From IMG/VR virus record IMGVR_UViG_3300048591_000195, positions 1-60,997 of that record: 60,997 nucleotides of DNA. One strand, 5' to 3'. This DNA is from a virus. Every line of letters begins with the position of its first letter. Position 1 is the stretch's first letter. Under the pieces are notes generated by a model. The model saw only the letters and a program-made list of their open reading frames with translations, had not been told where the DNA came from and made no database searches. The translations under genes were made by a program, and so were the position numbers. This document shows positions 6,576-15,341 of this stretch, piece by piece.

Positions 6576-6935
6576 TCATGGAAGTTCATAGAATTGTGGG
6601 TAAAGTTTCCGTAAAATTGAATCCCTTTGCGAATCGGTGTGGTATTGAACCCATACAACGTCTTTCAGGCTCTTATTCAGTTTGGATATGGTTTTATCCC
6701 GTCCTGAAATCTGACCCGCTAATGAGCGATTAACTTCGATCTGGATGTCGAAGCTATCACGAAACAATTTGGCTACCCTAAAAAGGCTATCTTTCTCAAA
6801 CCGAACCTGCTTTAACTCGGTTTCCAGCTTCTCCTTTTGTTCCTCGTGGAACCGGTTTACCTGCCTGTGTACGACAAATAAGGATACCAGCAGCCCAAGC
6901 GAGACGATGGATAGAATGATTACGGCTATTTTCAT
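6576..6935 (-). CDS. spanin-like protein (N-terminal membrane anchor, periplasmic coiled coil)
   Basis: 119 aa. Residues 1-22 are a membrane anchor (MKIAVIILSIVSLGLLVSLF), then about 85 residues of charged helix (RFHEEQKEKLETELKQVRFE) typical of an inner-membrane spanin that crosses the periplasm. It overlaps the start region of the next gene, which also has a signal segment; together they could act as an i-spanin/o-spanin pair. There is no direct sequence match to known spanins that I can name; the call rests on topology and place. Confidence 0.55.
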   Translation of the reverse strand: MKIAVIILSIVSLGLLVSLFVVHRQVNRFHEEQKEKLETELKQVRFEKDSLFRVAKLFRDSFDIQIEVNRSLAGQISGRDKTISKLNKSLKDVVWVQYHTDSQRDSILRKLYPQFYELP

Positions 6936-6937
6936 GG

Positions 6938-7087
6938 CTATTTGACTTTAAGCGTGTGTGTTTCCCCACAAGTAAGACACTTGAATGTGTAAATGTGTTC
7001 TACCGGCTGGCCAAACTCAAACCGGTCTTTGTATATCGCCTCATAGCTTACTTGGCGGGGTTTGTGGTTAGGGCATTTGGGGGTCAT
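6938..7087 (-). CDS. small zinc-ribbon-like protein (49 aa)
   Basis: MTPKCPNHKPRQ at the start and CLTCGETHTLKVK at the end give a C-P-N-H and C-x-x-C pair suited to bind one zinc ion. ATG overlaps the TGA of the upstream gene (ATGA). Function unknown. Confidence 0.65.
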   Translation of the reverse strand: MTPKCPNHKPRQVSYEAIYKDRFEFGQPVEHIYTFKCLTCGETHTLKVK

Positions 7088-7392
7088 AGGTTAATGACTT
7101 CTTTGAAGTAAAGAAAATGAGTTTTACCCTGTGGGTATTCATCAACATGAAACTTAAATTCAGGGTGCATTTTTTCAACAAGCTCTTTGGCTTGCTCCCG
7201 AAAATCAGCATTAACAACTATGCATATTCTCCCGCGCCTTCTTTCAAATGATGACTTAGCAAATCCTGAATCGGTATCCAATATCTTGTCATTCAAAATA
7301 CCGTTCGCTTTCAAAGCCTCATTCATTTCTTTTTGTAATTGCTTGTCATGCTTTCCTAAACATGAGTTTGCGATACCTGAATAATTTGTCAT
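7084..7392 (-). CDS. hypothetical protein (102 aa)
   Basis: Starts MTNYSGIANSCLGKHDKQL. The second half (ICIVVNADFREQAKELVEKM) looks like an alpha/beta fold. It lies between a hairpin-bearing gap (7393-7541) and the lysis genes. Not recognised. Confidence 0.65.
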   Translation of the reverse strand: MTNYSGIANSCLGKHDKQLQKEMNEALKANGILNDKILDTDSGFAKSSFERRRGRICIVVNADFREQAKELVEKMHPEFKFHVDEYPQGKTHFLYFKEVINL

Positions 7393-7457
7393 GATGTTTG
7401 TCTGTTAATTGATACCCTAAAAGTAATTATGTAGATTTTAAAAACCTAATAATATTT

Positions 7458-7535
7458 CAAGAAAATATCCGGTACGGCTCAAAATGGGTGAAAAATCAAC
7501 AGTACAACCAAATACCATGACCGAGCCGTACCGGA
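7458..7535 (-). terminator. perfect 13-bp inverted repeat with long loop after the holin-like gene
   Basis: TCCGGTACGGCTC (7468-7480) and GAGCCGTACCGGA (7523-7535) are exact inverse complements, 42 bases apart. On the minus strand the stem begins just after the stop at 7542 and is followed by TATTTTCTTG. It may be a terminator or an RNA-stability hairpin. Confidence 0.5.
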
Positions 7536-7541
7536 AATGCC

Positions 7542-7724
7542 TTACCAAACGCTCTTATTTCCACGTAGGCGATACAAAAAGTACAAGCCCGATTCAACCG
7601 CCAGCCCCGTAACAACTGCCGTTATAACGTGCCCTAAATCGAAATTAAAGAACCTGTAACCCAATGCCAACACGGCCAGTATTAGGATACCTAAACGAAT
7701 CCAATCAGTTTTTGTAAGTTTCAT
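7542..7724 (-). CDS. small two-helix membrane protein, putative holin
   Basis: 60 aa: short charged N-terminus (MKLTKTDWIR), hydrophobic helix 1 (LGILILAVLALGY), a turn (FFNFDLGH), hydrophobic helix 2 (VITAVVTGLAVESGLYFLY), then a basic tail (RLRGNK). This is the layout of class II holins, and the gene lies directly after the amidase. Holins open the inner membrane at the time of lysis. Call by topology and position. Confidence 0.6.
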   Translation of the reverse strand: MKLTKTDWIRLGILILAVLALGYRFFNFDLGHVITAVVTGLAVESGLYFLYRLRGNKSVW

Positions 7725-7771
7725 ATAGTTTTGGTTTATTTGTTACTTACAGTTCTCTTATTCTCACAGAA

Positions 7772-7800
7772 AGCCTGATTTAAGCGGTCAGGCTTTTTTA
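7772..7800. terminator. hairpin at the 3' end of the amidase gene, T-run on plus strand
   Basis: AGCCTG (7772-7777) pairs with CAGGCT (7789-7794); the stem extends to nine pairs. Six T follow on the plus strand. On the minus strand the hairpin starts right after the amidase TAA but its T-run is weak, so it could work in either direction. A perfect -7-like TAGTTTTG lies upstream on the plus strand at 7726-7733. Confidence 0.45.
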
Positions 7801-8433
7801 ATAACATAACTCAATCGACTTGATCGTATTAAACATACACTTCGCAGCCCTGTAAGCATACTGATCCGTGTTTATAATTTTAATCTCATCCTCATTGTCA
7901 AAAAATCCCCACTCAAACAAAATAGCACCCGAATTAGTACGTCCGAACTTTTTGAAGTTATCCTCTGCATCCCTGATTATCTTCCAGTCCGCTTCTTTGT
8001 CGTACTGATCCCCACCATAGAACCCACGAAACTTCATGTCAGGGAAATCCGACTTCATGTTCTTACCAAAAATAGTAGCGTATTCGTCCGACTTGGTTAC
8101 TCCTTTGGTAGTGAATATTTCCAGACCCTTACCATCATGGTTTGGGCTTGCATTGTGATGGATACTCAACAGAACAACCTCCCGGCCCTGCGCGAGTTCT
8201 GCCAGCTTCTTACCTCTTGTTGTAAGGGTTAAATCGATAACCGGGTCATGTACCTCTGTGGTTTCAATCCCGGCATCAATCAGCATAACCTTCAGAAGCA
8301 TGTCAATTCTTCTGTTCAGAACACCCTCATAAACAGGGCCATCCTTGTGAACAAACATCTTGCCCTGTGCCAGGCAATCGTATTCTCCCTTGCTGTTGAT
8401 TCCGCCATGTCCGGCATCTCTAACCCATAACAT
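7798..8433 (-). CDS. N-acetylmuramoyl-L-alanine amidase (Amidase_3 type), endolysin
   Basis: 211 aa, a single catalytic domain without signal peptide or wall-binding domain. Zinc ligands and catalytic Glu are all visible: DAGHGG (6-11, His9), Glu36 in VYEGVLN, SIHHNAS (90-96, His92) and Glu174 in ILFEWGFFDNEDE. The enzyme cleaves the bond between N-acetylmuramic acid and the stem peptide of peptidoglycan. It is placed between holin-like membrane proteins on both sides, as expected for a phage endolysin. Start ATG 8433 is followed by the first zinc motif almost at once, as is normal for this family. Confidence 0.92.
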   Translation of the reverse strand: MLWVRDAGHGGINSKGEYDCLAQGKMFVHKDGPVYEGVLNRRIDMLLKVMLIDAGIETTEVHDPVIDLTLTTRGKKLAELAQGREVVLLSIHHNASPNHDGKGLEIFTTKGVTKSDEYATIFGKNMKSDFPDMKFRGFYGGDQYDKEADWKIIRDAEDNFKKFGRTNSGAILFEWGFFDNEDEIKIINTDQYAYRAAKCMFNTIKSIELCY

Positions 8434-8464
8434 TGTATTATATTTTGGTTTTTAACTACTTTTG
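8433..8464 (+). promoter_or_regulatory. possible plus-strand promoter in the gap before the amidase
   Basis: TTG at 8433-8435, a 21-base spacer and a perfect TACTTTTG at 8457-8464. It is followed about 45 bases later by a terminator-like hairpin on the same strand. Could be chance in AT-rich sequence. Confidence 0.3.
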
Positions 8465-8508
8465 TGTATACCAATATCGGGGAAGATGGGTATCCCAAGC
8501 TAAAAGCG

Positions 8509-8534
8509 AACCGGAGCGGCCAACTCCGGTTTTT
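8509..8534. terminator. hairpin after the stop of gene 8537-8980, T-run on plus strand
   Basis: AACCGGAG (8509-8516) pairs exactly with CTCCGGTT (8524-8531), and TTTTT follows on the plus strand. On the minus strand the hairpin sits immediately after the TAA at 8537, followed by CGCTTTTAG. Confidence 0.45.
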
Positions 8535-8536
8535 CT

Positions 8537-8980
8537 TTACCTACCAATTACATGCCTTAAAAAACTCATTGAATTGTCGTACAACTCAGGATGGAAATAA
8601 CCGTAAATCATTCCTGCCGACACAACTCCGAGCGAGAATATCCTGCCCACAAAATGACCCCTGAATATCCAATCTAAAGCACGATCAAAAAAACCATCGC
8701 CAAGATGCGAGGCTTTCTTTCCGGTAACGAGATTCAAAACAGGGCTGAAGTATAGCCAGTGGTAAGACAGCGAACCAATAATGTAGAATACAAGGAGAAT
8801 GCGATACATCGGCAATTCAATCAAAACCGGAACAACAAGAACGGCCACGCGCAATAGCATCAATCGAATTTTTAGCCAAGACCATTTTCGATCGGGTGTC
8901 GGATCAATTCCTTTTTTGATGTACCTCCTGTGAACCCATATCTCAATGTTCAGCAGAATGAAGTAGTTAATCCAGATCAT
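8537..8980 (-). CDS. multi-pass membrane protein of the lysis region
   Basis: 147 aa with several hydrophobic stretches (INYFILLNIEIWV; LLRVAVLVVPVLIELPMY; ILLVFYIIGSLSYHWLYF; IFSLGVVSAGMIYGYF). Next to holin-like and amidase genes. It overlaps the start of the upstream gene by four bases. It may be a holin, an antiholin or a superinfection-exclusion protein; no family recognised. Confidence 0.65.
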   Translation of the reverse strand: MIWINYFILLNIEIWVHRRYIKKGIDPTPDRKWSWLKIRLMLLRVAVLVVPVLIELPMYRILLVFYIIGSLSYHWLYFSPVLNLVTGKKASHLGDGFFDRALDWIFRGHFVGRIFSLGVVSAGMIYGYFHPELYDNSMSFLRHVIGR

Positions 8981-9243
8981 TTTTCGTAGCGTTTAGATTC
9001 TTCTTTTTGTAGCTGCTCAATTTCAAACCTTACACGAACCTGCTCCATTTTTATAATAGTCACATCCTTTTGAATTGAGTCAAGTGATTTATCCATTTGT
9101 TCTTGTGTCTGCTTAACGTTATCCTTCAATGTCGTGTAAGCATCAACTGAAAGGAATCCTAAAACAGATAACAAAACAACAAACATTCCTTTTGCCGCGA
9201 TGCCCGTAAAGGCTTTCATTAATTCAATAGTTTCTTTGCTCAT
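8977..9243 (-). CDS. holin-like/XhlA-like protein with membrane helix and coiled coil
   Basis: 88 aa. One hydrophobic helix at about residues 15-38 (IAAKGMFVVLLSVLGFLSV), then a charged coiled coil (KDNVKQTQEQMDKSLDSIQK and on). Small proteins with this layout accompany amidases in phage lysis cassettes. Family call is tentative. Confidence 0.55.
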   Translation of the reverse strand: MSKETIELMKAFTGIAAKGMFVVLLSVLGFLSVDAYTTLKDNVKQTQEQMDKSLDSIQKDVTIIKMEQVRVRFEIEQLQKEESKRYEK

Positions 9244-9278
9244 GGTTTCAAAAAGTCAAGTTGTTCTATGCTCATACT

Positions 9279-12149
9279 TTATGGTTTAATGATTAGACCA
9301 ATAACTCCCCAGGGATCACTCGCTGTCATTACATAGGTTCCGCCTGTTATACTTCCGGCTGTGGCTAACTCTGCCGTCTGTACTGAATGCGCCCCTCCCG
9401 TTCCGCCTGTGTAAACATACGTTGCATCTTCTGTATAATCACCCCCGCTTTCACCGGTAAATGATCCGGTAACGTTATCATCTGCCACAGCAACAAATTG
9501 AACCGCAAGTGAAAGATTGGTTGTGCTTGTTACTGATTGCGCTGCATAAGTTGTACTTGTTCCCTGACCGGAAGCAATAGATTCAACTGCTGCCGCTACA
9601 CTTGTGGAATTGTTATTCTTGAACCGAAAACATCTTGCCATCTTGGTAACACCAAAATCATTCGGAAATGAAACCGTTACTGACCCTGTTTCTGTTCCAT
9701 CTGCAATCTTACCCCAAATATAAAATTCACCATTCGATGTAGTTCCCATTCGGTGAGTAGCTATCTGCGACCAACCTGAAGCAGCTATGTTTGTGGTTCC
9801 TCCGGTTGCCCGAATAGAAACCATACAGATCAGCAAATCACCTGCTGCAAAATCTCCACCCGTTACTGCCAATGGCGGGGTAAGTGTTCCTGTGGATGCT
9901 CGTTGTGTTACGCCTACTGTTCCGCTTGTTGTACCTATTTCAGCAAGGACAACCTGCGAAGCGCTTGAAACCGTACTGACCTCCACGCTATCAACTGCGC
10001 TTTGATTTCCGCTACCATCAACAACAACTGAAAATATCTCGTATGTGGTATCGCCCGTCAATCCGCTTACGGCCTGAGTTGTTGATTTACCAACGTCATT
10101 ACCGGAGTCCGTTGCCGGTGATCCGCTTGCATTGTTTCCGGCTATGATCTGCGCTGCCGATGGCTGACCTGAATTGTTTGGAACAATAACGAAATACTGA
10201 GTGCTGTTTTCGCTGGCGTAGATATTTACGTCCAACGTTGTTTCAAGAATATTTGAGGCTGTGACGCTATCAATAACCGGATTTGTAGTGTCTGGAATCC
10301 ACAACGTAATACCTGAATACGCGCCTGCCGTCCAACCTAAACCTAAATCAGGGCTTGTTCCTGTCTTGAGTGCATACCCGTCAATGTCGCGTTGCTCTGA
10401 CGGCATTGAATCGGAAAACCTTGTCGACCAATCAAATCCGCCACCAAACGCGGGTGACGCAACAGTGTCAGGTTTATATTCTGCATCAAGTAACAAATCA
10501 GCTTCATCGGCTGTGCGCTCCCATACGTTGCTGATAAACCAGTTTGAAGTGTTTGAAGGTGTGTTTACCCTGCGAAGTTCCGGCCATGTTGCTTGATCTG
10601 TTCCGCCAGTGCTTATGACGTTTCCGGCAAATGTGAAATTTTCTGACTCTGCAAACGAAACAACATTGTGTTGAATAGCGACCGGAGCAACCGAAACGTC
10701 AGGGCTGACTATTGTGTTGTTGACAAAATGATAATCAACAACTGCACTATCCAGCGCAAGGTAAGCGAATTGATTTCCTGTACCTGCTAAGATCGTTTCT
10801 CGCTGCCTTCCAAAGTTTGAAAAAATATAGTGATTGCCTGATCCGGTAGCACCGCTTTGAGCCGATATGAACAAGTCAGTTGAATCAACATGGTTCTGAT
10901 AAACGTATCCGGTTGCGTTTCCGTCATTCAAACTGAAAGCAGATATGTGAGATGCATTTGCTTCTTCTCCGGTATTCTTTATCGTGTTTCTGAAAATCTG
11001 ATACCCATCTGTGCTCGCCCATTGTGTTCCATCTCTGTGAGTTCTTTCAATTACGTTATCAAAAATTAGCAGATAACCCATTCTTGCAGGTCTTAAACCT
11101 GACTGTCTTGCATCTGAGAAATAACCTACATAAATGCCCTCTCCAAAATTGTCATGGATATAGCAGTTGTAAATTACTATGTACTCATAAGAGTAGTTTT
11201 CACCATTCTGCCCGACTGTTGGTGTTGGTGGTTGGATTTGTAAAGCAGCTCCACCACCTGTCGCTAAACTTCCAGGATCATTTTTGCGACCATCAATTTC
11301 AAGTTGTATGAATACAAGTCCTTTCGCGTCACTACCTTGAACAAAAACAATTTGTCCTGCCGTTGCTCCGGCTGTGTATCCTTCAAATTTAATCGAGTGG
11401 TGATCAGTACTGGAAGACGCACCATTAAACACAATGTGCTGTGGCCCACCTGTTAATTGAATAGCATAGGGTTGACTTCCATTCGTTGCAGTGAATACGG
11501 CTTGCCCCGTGGTTGGGCCTTGAATTGTTACAGGATGATCGTAACTCGATCCACGTAAACCGACTAAATTTATTCTGCCATTAAATGTGCCTTTGACGTA
11601 AATCTTAAAATCAGGTCTGACTACTCCGCCAAAGTCATACGCAAAGTTTGTAGTTCCATTTCCGGCAATGCTGGCATCGCCCAACGGATTTGAAAACGTT
11701 CCTGCTTCAATCGCGTCAAGGTCAAGAACCAAATCAGCATCGCCCTCCTCAAACGGTGGCGGACGTATTTTTAAACCATGTGGGAAATATCTGCTTAATA
11801 AATTGGAACGCTCCACAGATAAGTAAATGCTAAACAGTCCGACTGTATCAATATTGAACGAAGCTGTCTTTGTGAACGCTGAATCTATTGCTGTGTTGGT
11901 TGAATCTTTGAGCACCCAACGGAATGACCCTGCCGGATTTAATGACTCAAGCAGAACAACATTGCCCGAATCCCTTACAGAGAGATTTCCTGATATTCCA
12001 ATCTCTGTAACGTATAAAGAATAATCAGCACCACCCGCACCATAACTCAACAACGCTGGCGATTGGCCTGAGCAGCTTACACTGAATAAAAGGCCATAGA
12101 GTAACAGCCCAACAATTCCGGCAAGTATGTATGAAATTATTCGCTTCAT
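9279..12149 (-). CDS. tailspike-like protein: beta-helix, Ig/FN3-like and C-terminal beta domain, with signal sequence
   Basis: 956 aa. The N-terminus (MKRIISYILAGIVGLLLYGL, then SVSCSGQ) is a clear export or lipoprotein-type signal, which is odd for a virion protein. Residues about 150-520 contain repeats of right-handed beta-helix type (YIVIYNCYIHDNFGEGIYV; LLIFDNVIERTHRDGTQW; YQIFRNTIKNTG), as in pectate-lyase-like tailspikes that bind or cut polysaccharide. Around 620-735 is an Ig/FN3-like domain (NPVIDSVTASN to VSGLTGDTTYEIFS). The last 200 residues look like a jelly-roll domain. It overlaps the upstream fibre gene by four bases and is probably a receptor-binding or polysaccharide-degrading appendage. 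No catalytic residues assigned. Confidence 0.7.
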   Translation of the reverse strand: MKRIISYILAGIVGLLLYGLLFSVSCSGQSPALLSYGAGGADYSLYVTEIGISGNLSVRDSGNVVLLESLNPAGSFRWVLKDSTNTAIDSAFTKTASFNIDTVGLFSIYLSVERSNLLSRYFPHGLKIRPPPFEEGDADLVLDLDAIEAGTFSNPLGDASIAGNGTTNFAYDFGGVVRPDFKIYVKGTFNGRINLVGLRGSSYDHPVTIQGPTTGQAVFTATNGSQPYAIQLTGGPQHIVFNGASSSTDHHSIKFEGYTAGATAGQIVFVQGSDAKGLVFIQLEIDGRKNDPGSLATGGGAALQIQPPTPTVGQNGENYSYEYIVIYNCYIHDNFGEGIYVGYFSDARQSGLRPARMGYLLIFDNVIERTHRDGTQWASTDGYQIFRNTIKNTGEEANASHISAFSLNDGNATGYVYQNHVDSTDLFISAQSGATGSGNHYIFSNFGRQRETILAGTGNQFAYLALDSAVVDYHFVNNTIVSPDVSVAPVAIQHNVVSFAESENFTFAGNVISTGGTDQATWPELRRVNTPSNTSNWFISNVWERTADEADLLLDAEYKPDTVASPAFGGGFDWSTRFSDSMPSEQRDIDGYALKTGTSPDLGLGWTAGAYSGITLWIPDTTNPVIDSVTASNILETTLDVNIYASENSTQYFVIVPNNSGQPSAAQIIAGNNASGSPATDSGNDVGKSTTQAVSGLTGDTTYEIFSVVVDGSGNQSAVDSVEVSTVSSASQVVLAEIGTTSGTVGVTQRASTGTLTPPLAVTGGDFAAGDLLICMVSIRATGGTTNIAASGWSQIATHRMGTTSNGEFYIWGKIADGTETGSVTVSFPNDFGVTKMARCFRFKNNNSTSVAAAVESIASGQGTSTTYAAQSVTSTTNLSLAVQFVAVADDNVTGSFTGESGGDYTEDATYVYTGGTGGAHSVQTAELATAGSITGGTYVMTASDPWGVIGLIIKP

Positions 12150-14143
12150 CTACCTACATAATAAGAATCACCACTATCTTTTTTATACAGCCACAACCAG
12201 ATAAAATCAGTTGCTCCAGTTGTCGATGTTTTTCCGGACAGTACAACATTAGCGCCAGCCGAAAGTGTAACTGTTCCGGCACCCTCCTGCATTATTATAA
12301 TCACTGATCCAGTTTGTAAACCAGATGGAACAGTAACCGTAACCGCAGAACCATTCGAAGTGTATGTTCCTTGCGCTATATGTGAAGCATCTATTGTGAA
12401 TGACGTTCCACTTTCAACTTTAGGAGTAAGTTTGCCTGAAAGATTTATTTCAACACCTGACTCACTTAGTGAGAATAGATCACTTGAACCATCTACATCT
12501 TTTGCCCCGAAATAACTTGCGTTAGCCTGTTGAATAGTTGGGAACGTTGTGTTCGATACATACGCGGCACTATCCGGTGAAATACCTATACTTGATTCAA
12601 GTGATGTAAAGGACTGCCCGTATGATGTAATATTGACTGGACTTTCAGAACGCATCACTATTGAATTTTCTACGTTTATTTCAAGATAACCTAATCTCTG
12701 ACCAGCAGTATTTTTACCTAAAATAACTTCGTTTGCGTCATCACCAATAACCAAAACAGAATCAGCAGCATCTAATTCAATATTTGTAGATGATCCTATT
12801 CTATCACCGTCAATTGTTAATCCAGAAGCCTGTAAGGTACTTCCACCCGTTCCATCAGCCACCAGGATAGCATTGTCAGTCGATCCGGTTGAGCCGCCTA
12901 TGCCTCCTGATATTGTTTGCCAACTACCATCACCCCGTAAATAAGTACTTGACGATGGCGTACCTGTAATAGCTGAACTGAATAAAGGTATTCTGTTTGT
13001 TGCTATTTCCTGAACGGTTGCACCAGAACCTGTTGCATTTGCTAAGAATGAATTAGCGGCTACGTTTTGAATTTTTGCATAAGTTACAGCAGCGGTATCG
13101 ATAGTCCATGTTGCGCCACTACCTGACACTGTTATATCACCCTTATCGCCATCGGAAACACCACCGCTACTTGGAGTATATACCTCCCATGCTGTTCCTC
13201 CTGCGTTAACTCTTATTGATTGTCCAGCAGCAGGTGTTATTTCAGTAAGTACGTTAGCACTATTAGCAACAAAAGTTGAAAGTGCCGATATAGTGTCAGG
13301 AATTGTGAAAGTAGAATAAGCAGGTAATGTTGATCCAGCTCTTAATAAAGTACCCTCCACTCCCTTAGAAAGTCTATTGATAGAACCTGATGATCTCATA
13401 TAAAAATCTCCATCTGAAACTAATATTGATCTAAATGGGTAACGAGTATCATTATAGGAACGCGGCATAACTGACTCACCAATAGGGTTCAACGGAGTGG
13501 ATGCATATATTAATCCATTATTAAAGCCTTCGCCTCTTGTGTCAAGTATTCTTAATGCATAATTGAAATCTGCTGAATCATATTGAGACCCTACTATTAC
13601 TATTTTACCGTTGTCATCAGTACCCCTGACACCAAACTCAATATTACCAGTTGACCATCCAATATATGTTTTAGATTTAAGTGGGTATGGATTTACTAAA
13701 TGATCTGCAATCCAGTCACCCTGAATAAACAAACTTATACTGTCTGTGTCGTCAGTAAATATCATATCAACAACAGCATTGGATATAATTTTTGTTGTAT
13801 CTCTAACCTTCCAAAATAATGTCGTATCCATTCCAACAATGTCATCCAAAAACGCAACCGTTCCGCTTTTGTTTGGAAGTGTGACGTTGTAAGTTGTACC
13901 CGTTGGATGGCTTCCATGTAGAAACCATTTGATACGCTTGGTAATGTCGGCACTATCAAGAAATTCCGGTGTACGCTTGTTTACTTTGCTCAATATGCTT
14001 TGCTCAAACATATTTCCTACTCGCGTAGGTGTAAGCGTAGCGGTGAATATTGTATTGTTGTTTTGTGTGTTTAGTTCAACATCAGTCTTTTGACCAAAGG
14101 CAATAACAGAAACTAAACACAGAAGGAATATCAGATTTTTCAT
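12146..14143 (-). CDS. tail-fibre-like protein with Sec signal peptide
   Basis: 665 aa. The first 18-20 residues (MKNLIFLLCLVSVIAFGQ) form a textbook Sec signal peptide. The rest is Ser/Thr/Gly-rich and repetitive, as in phage fibres (LRAGSTLPAYSTF; GGVSDGDKGDITVSGSG, a phrase common in fibre proteins; TGSTDNAILVADGTGG). The C-terminal 120 residues look like a compact beta domain. It overlaps both neighbours by four bases (ATGA). A role as receptor-binding fibre is likely from composition and place; the signal peptide remains unexplained. Confidence 0.65.
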   Translation of the reverse strand: MKNLIFLLCLVSVIAFGQKTDVELNTQNNNTIFTATLTPTRVGNMFEQSILSKVNKRTPEFLDSADITKRIKWFLHGSHPTGTTYNVTLPNKSGTVAFLDDIVGMDTTLFWKVRDTTKIISNAVVDMIFTDDTDSISLFIQGDWIADHLVNPYPLKSKTYIGWSTGNIEFGVRGTDDNGKIVIVGSQYDSADFNYALRILDTRGEGFNNGLIYASTPLNPIGESVMPRSYNDTRYPFRSILVSDGDFYMRSSGSINRLSKGVEGTLLRAGSTLPAYSTFTIPDTISALSTFVANSANVLTEITPAAGQSIRVNAGGTAWEVYTPSSGGVSDGDKGDITVSGSGATWTIDTAAVTYAKIQNVAANSFLANATGSGATVQEIATNRIPLFSSAITGTPSSSTYLRGDGSWQTISGGIGGSTGSTDNAILVADGTGGSTLQASGLTIDGDRIGSSTNIELDAADSVLVIGDDANEVILGKNTAGQRLGYLEINVENSIVMRSESPVNITSYGQSFTSLESSIGISPDSAAYVSNTTFPTIQQANASYFGAKDVDGSSDLFSLSESGVEINLSGKLTPKVESGTSFTIDASHIAQGTYTSNGSAVTVTVPSGLQTGSVIIIMQEGAGTVTLSAGANVVLSGKTSTTGATDFIWLWLYKKDSGDSYYVGR

Positions 14144-14487
14144 TCTATCTTTTTTGTTATTTTTCTAACCTTTAACACAATGAAGATCAATAATTCAAGT
14201 GCTGCACCGGAACCAAGATAATACAGATCAGTCCACCCTAACTCATGCCCTGTAAGTGGAGCAAGTGGGTCAAGATTAAGACCTTTTGAGCCTATCCACA
14301 AAAGCATAAGACACGTTCCTATTGATCCTATCCAATAGTACTTTTTCTTTTGTGCAAATTGTGAAAAGTGAAAATTTGTATTTGGATCACCATCCTCATC
14401 AAGTTCTTCCTGACGAATTATAAGCTCCACAATATTCCATACGAACCAACCTAAAATTGCTCCGTAAAAATTGAAAAAAAAGTTCAT
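14140..14487 (-). CDS. membrane protein with three predicted helices
   Basis: 115 aa: helices at about 4-25 (FNFYGAILGWFVWNIVELII), 50-70 (YWIGSIGTCLMLLWIGSK) and 85-108 (LYYLGSGAALELLIFIVLKV), with a charged loop and a basic tail. It sits between fibre genes, overlapping the next by four bases. It could be a second holin or an envelope protein; unknown. Confidence 0.6.
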   Translation of the reverse strand: MNFFFNFYGAILGWFVWNIVELIIRQEELDEDGDPNTNFHFSQFAQKKKYYWIGSIGTCLMLLWIGSKGLNLDPLAPLTGHELGWTDLYYLGSGAALELLIFIVLKVRKITKKIE

Positions 14488-14508
14488 GGCGGTTTTTTTA
14501 TTTTAAAG

Positions 14509-14910
14509 TTACAAAATTCTCCATTTAGCCGGGTCTTGTGCCGGATTGTCGTCAAGTGCTATTAGTAAGGTTCCAACGGGTACGCCCTGCGATTCATCGG
14601 AACCAGGAACATAGCCAAATACTGAAACCTCAAACGCATTACCCTTTTGGATTGCTCCCGCTGCCCCCGTCCCGCCTGTGGATGGAAACAATGGCGATCC
14701 TATCGTTCCAACACTTGCATCATACGTATCATCCATAATAGAAACCATACCCGTAATCTTTGCAGCAAGTCTTAAAAACTCCCTCGGACTGATTTTCTTA
14801 TTTTTGTTTGGATCAGATGCGTTAACATCAACAATAGGAAAGAAGTCGTTATCCAAATCAACTTCGCTTCCCAGCATTGTTACAAACTCTGAAATCTTTC
14901 TATCTGCCAT
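14509..14910 (-). CDS. tail-fibre-associated protein (MADRKISEF type)
   Basis: 133 aa. The opening MADRKISEFVTMLGSEVDLD followed by FFPIVDV and KKISPREFLRLA matches a module often found at the start of phage fibre proteins. The C-terminal half (GVPVGTLLIALDDNPAQDPAKWRIL) resembles small carbohydrate-binding or chitin-binding-like beta modules with a WR ending. Probably a virion appendage part. Shares one base with the upstream gene. Confidence 0.55.
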   Translation of the reverse strand: MADRKISEFVTMLGSEVDLDNDFFPIVDVNASDPNKNKKISPREFLRLAAKITGMVSIMDDTYDASVGTIGSPLFPSTGGTGAAGAIQKGNAFEVSVFGYVPGSDESQGVPVGTLLIALDDNPAQDPAKWRIL

Positions 14911-15338
14911 TATAAAATAATTTTAAACCCGTTTTCCTGCAATACATAGAAATCATCTTCCGTAAGTAGGTAATCACCTGTAACTATCGCAGAAGATGCC
15001 GCCTCCCTCAAATACTTCTCATTACTCGCAAATCCGTTCCACTCAAAAATACTCACATACCACAAACCAGCCTTTAATCCTGAAAGTGAAAAAGAATCTA
15101 CATCTCCCCTTACTATTATTCGCTGGCCGTCTTTAAAAAGTTTTCCGGTTGGATAAGTAACCCTGTCCAGCGGTTTGAACGTAACCGGAAATCCATAACT
15201 CGCCACTACTATCCTACCGCGTCCGTTGCCTTTGGTAAACGTATACTCTCCATCACCTTCCGTTATATCACTTGAAGCAATGGTCGGCCTTTGGGTTTCC
15301 AAGTCAGATGTTGTGCCGTATATGTTTACTCTTCTCAT
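14910..15338 (-). CDS. hypothetical appendage protein (142 aa)
   Basis: Beta-rich sequence (GEYTFTKGNGRGRIVVASYG; GQRIIVRGDVDSFSLSGL) ending with TEDDFYVLQENGFKIIL. It lies between a hydrolase-like appendage gene and a fibre module gene, so it is likely part of the tail tip. No family recognised. Confidence 0.6.
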   Translation of the reverse strand: MRRVNIYGTTSDLETQRPTIASSDITEGDGEYTFTKGNGRGRIVVASYGFPVTFKPLDRVTYPTGKLFKDGQRIIVRGDVDSFSLSGLKAGLWYVSIFEWNGFASNEKYLREAASSAIVTGDYLLTEDDFYVLQENGFKIIL

Positions 15339-15341
15339 ACT

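Noticed and set aside
9787-12024. Plus-strand ORFs opposite the tailspike gene
   Set aside because: They lie opposite a well-supported large gene and have no recognisable motifs or start signals.
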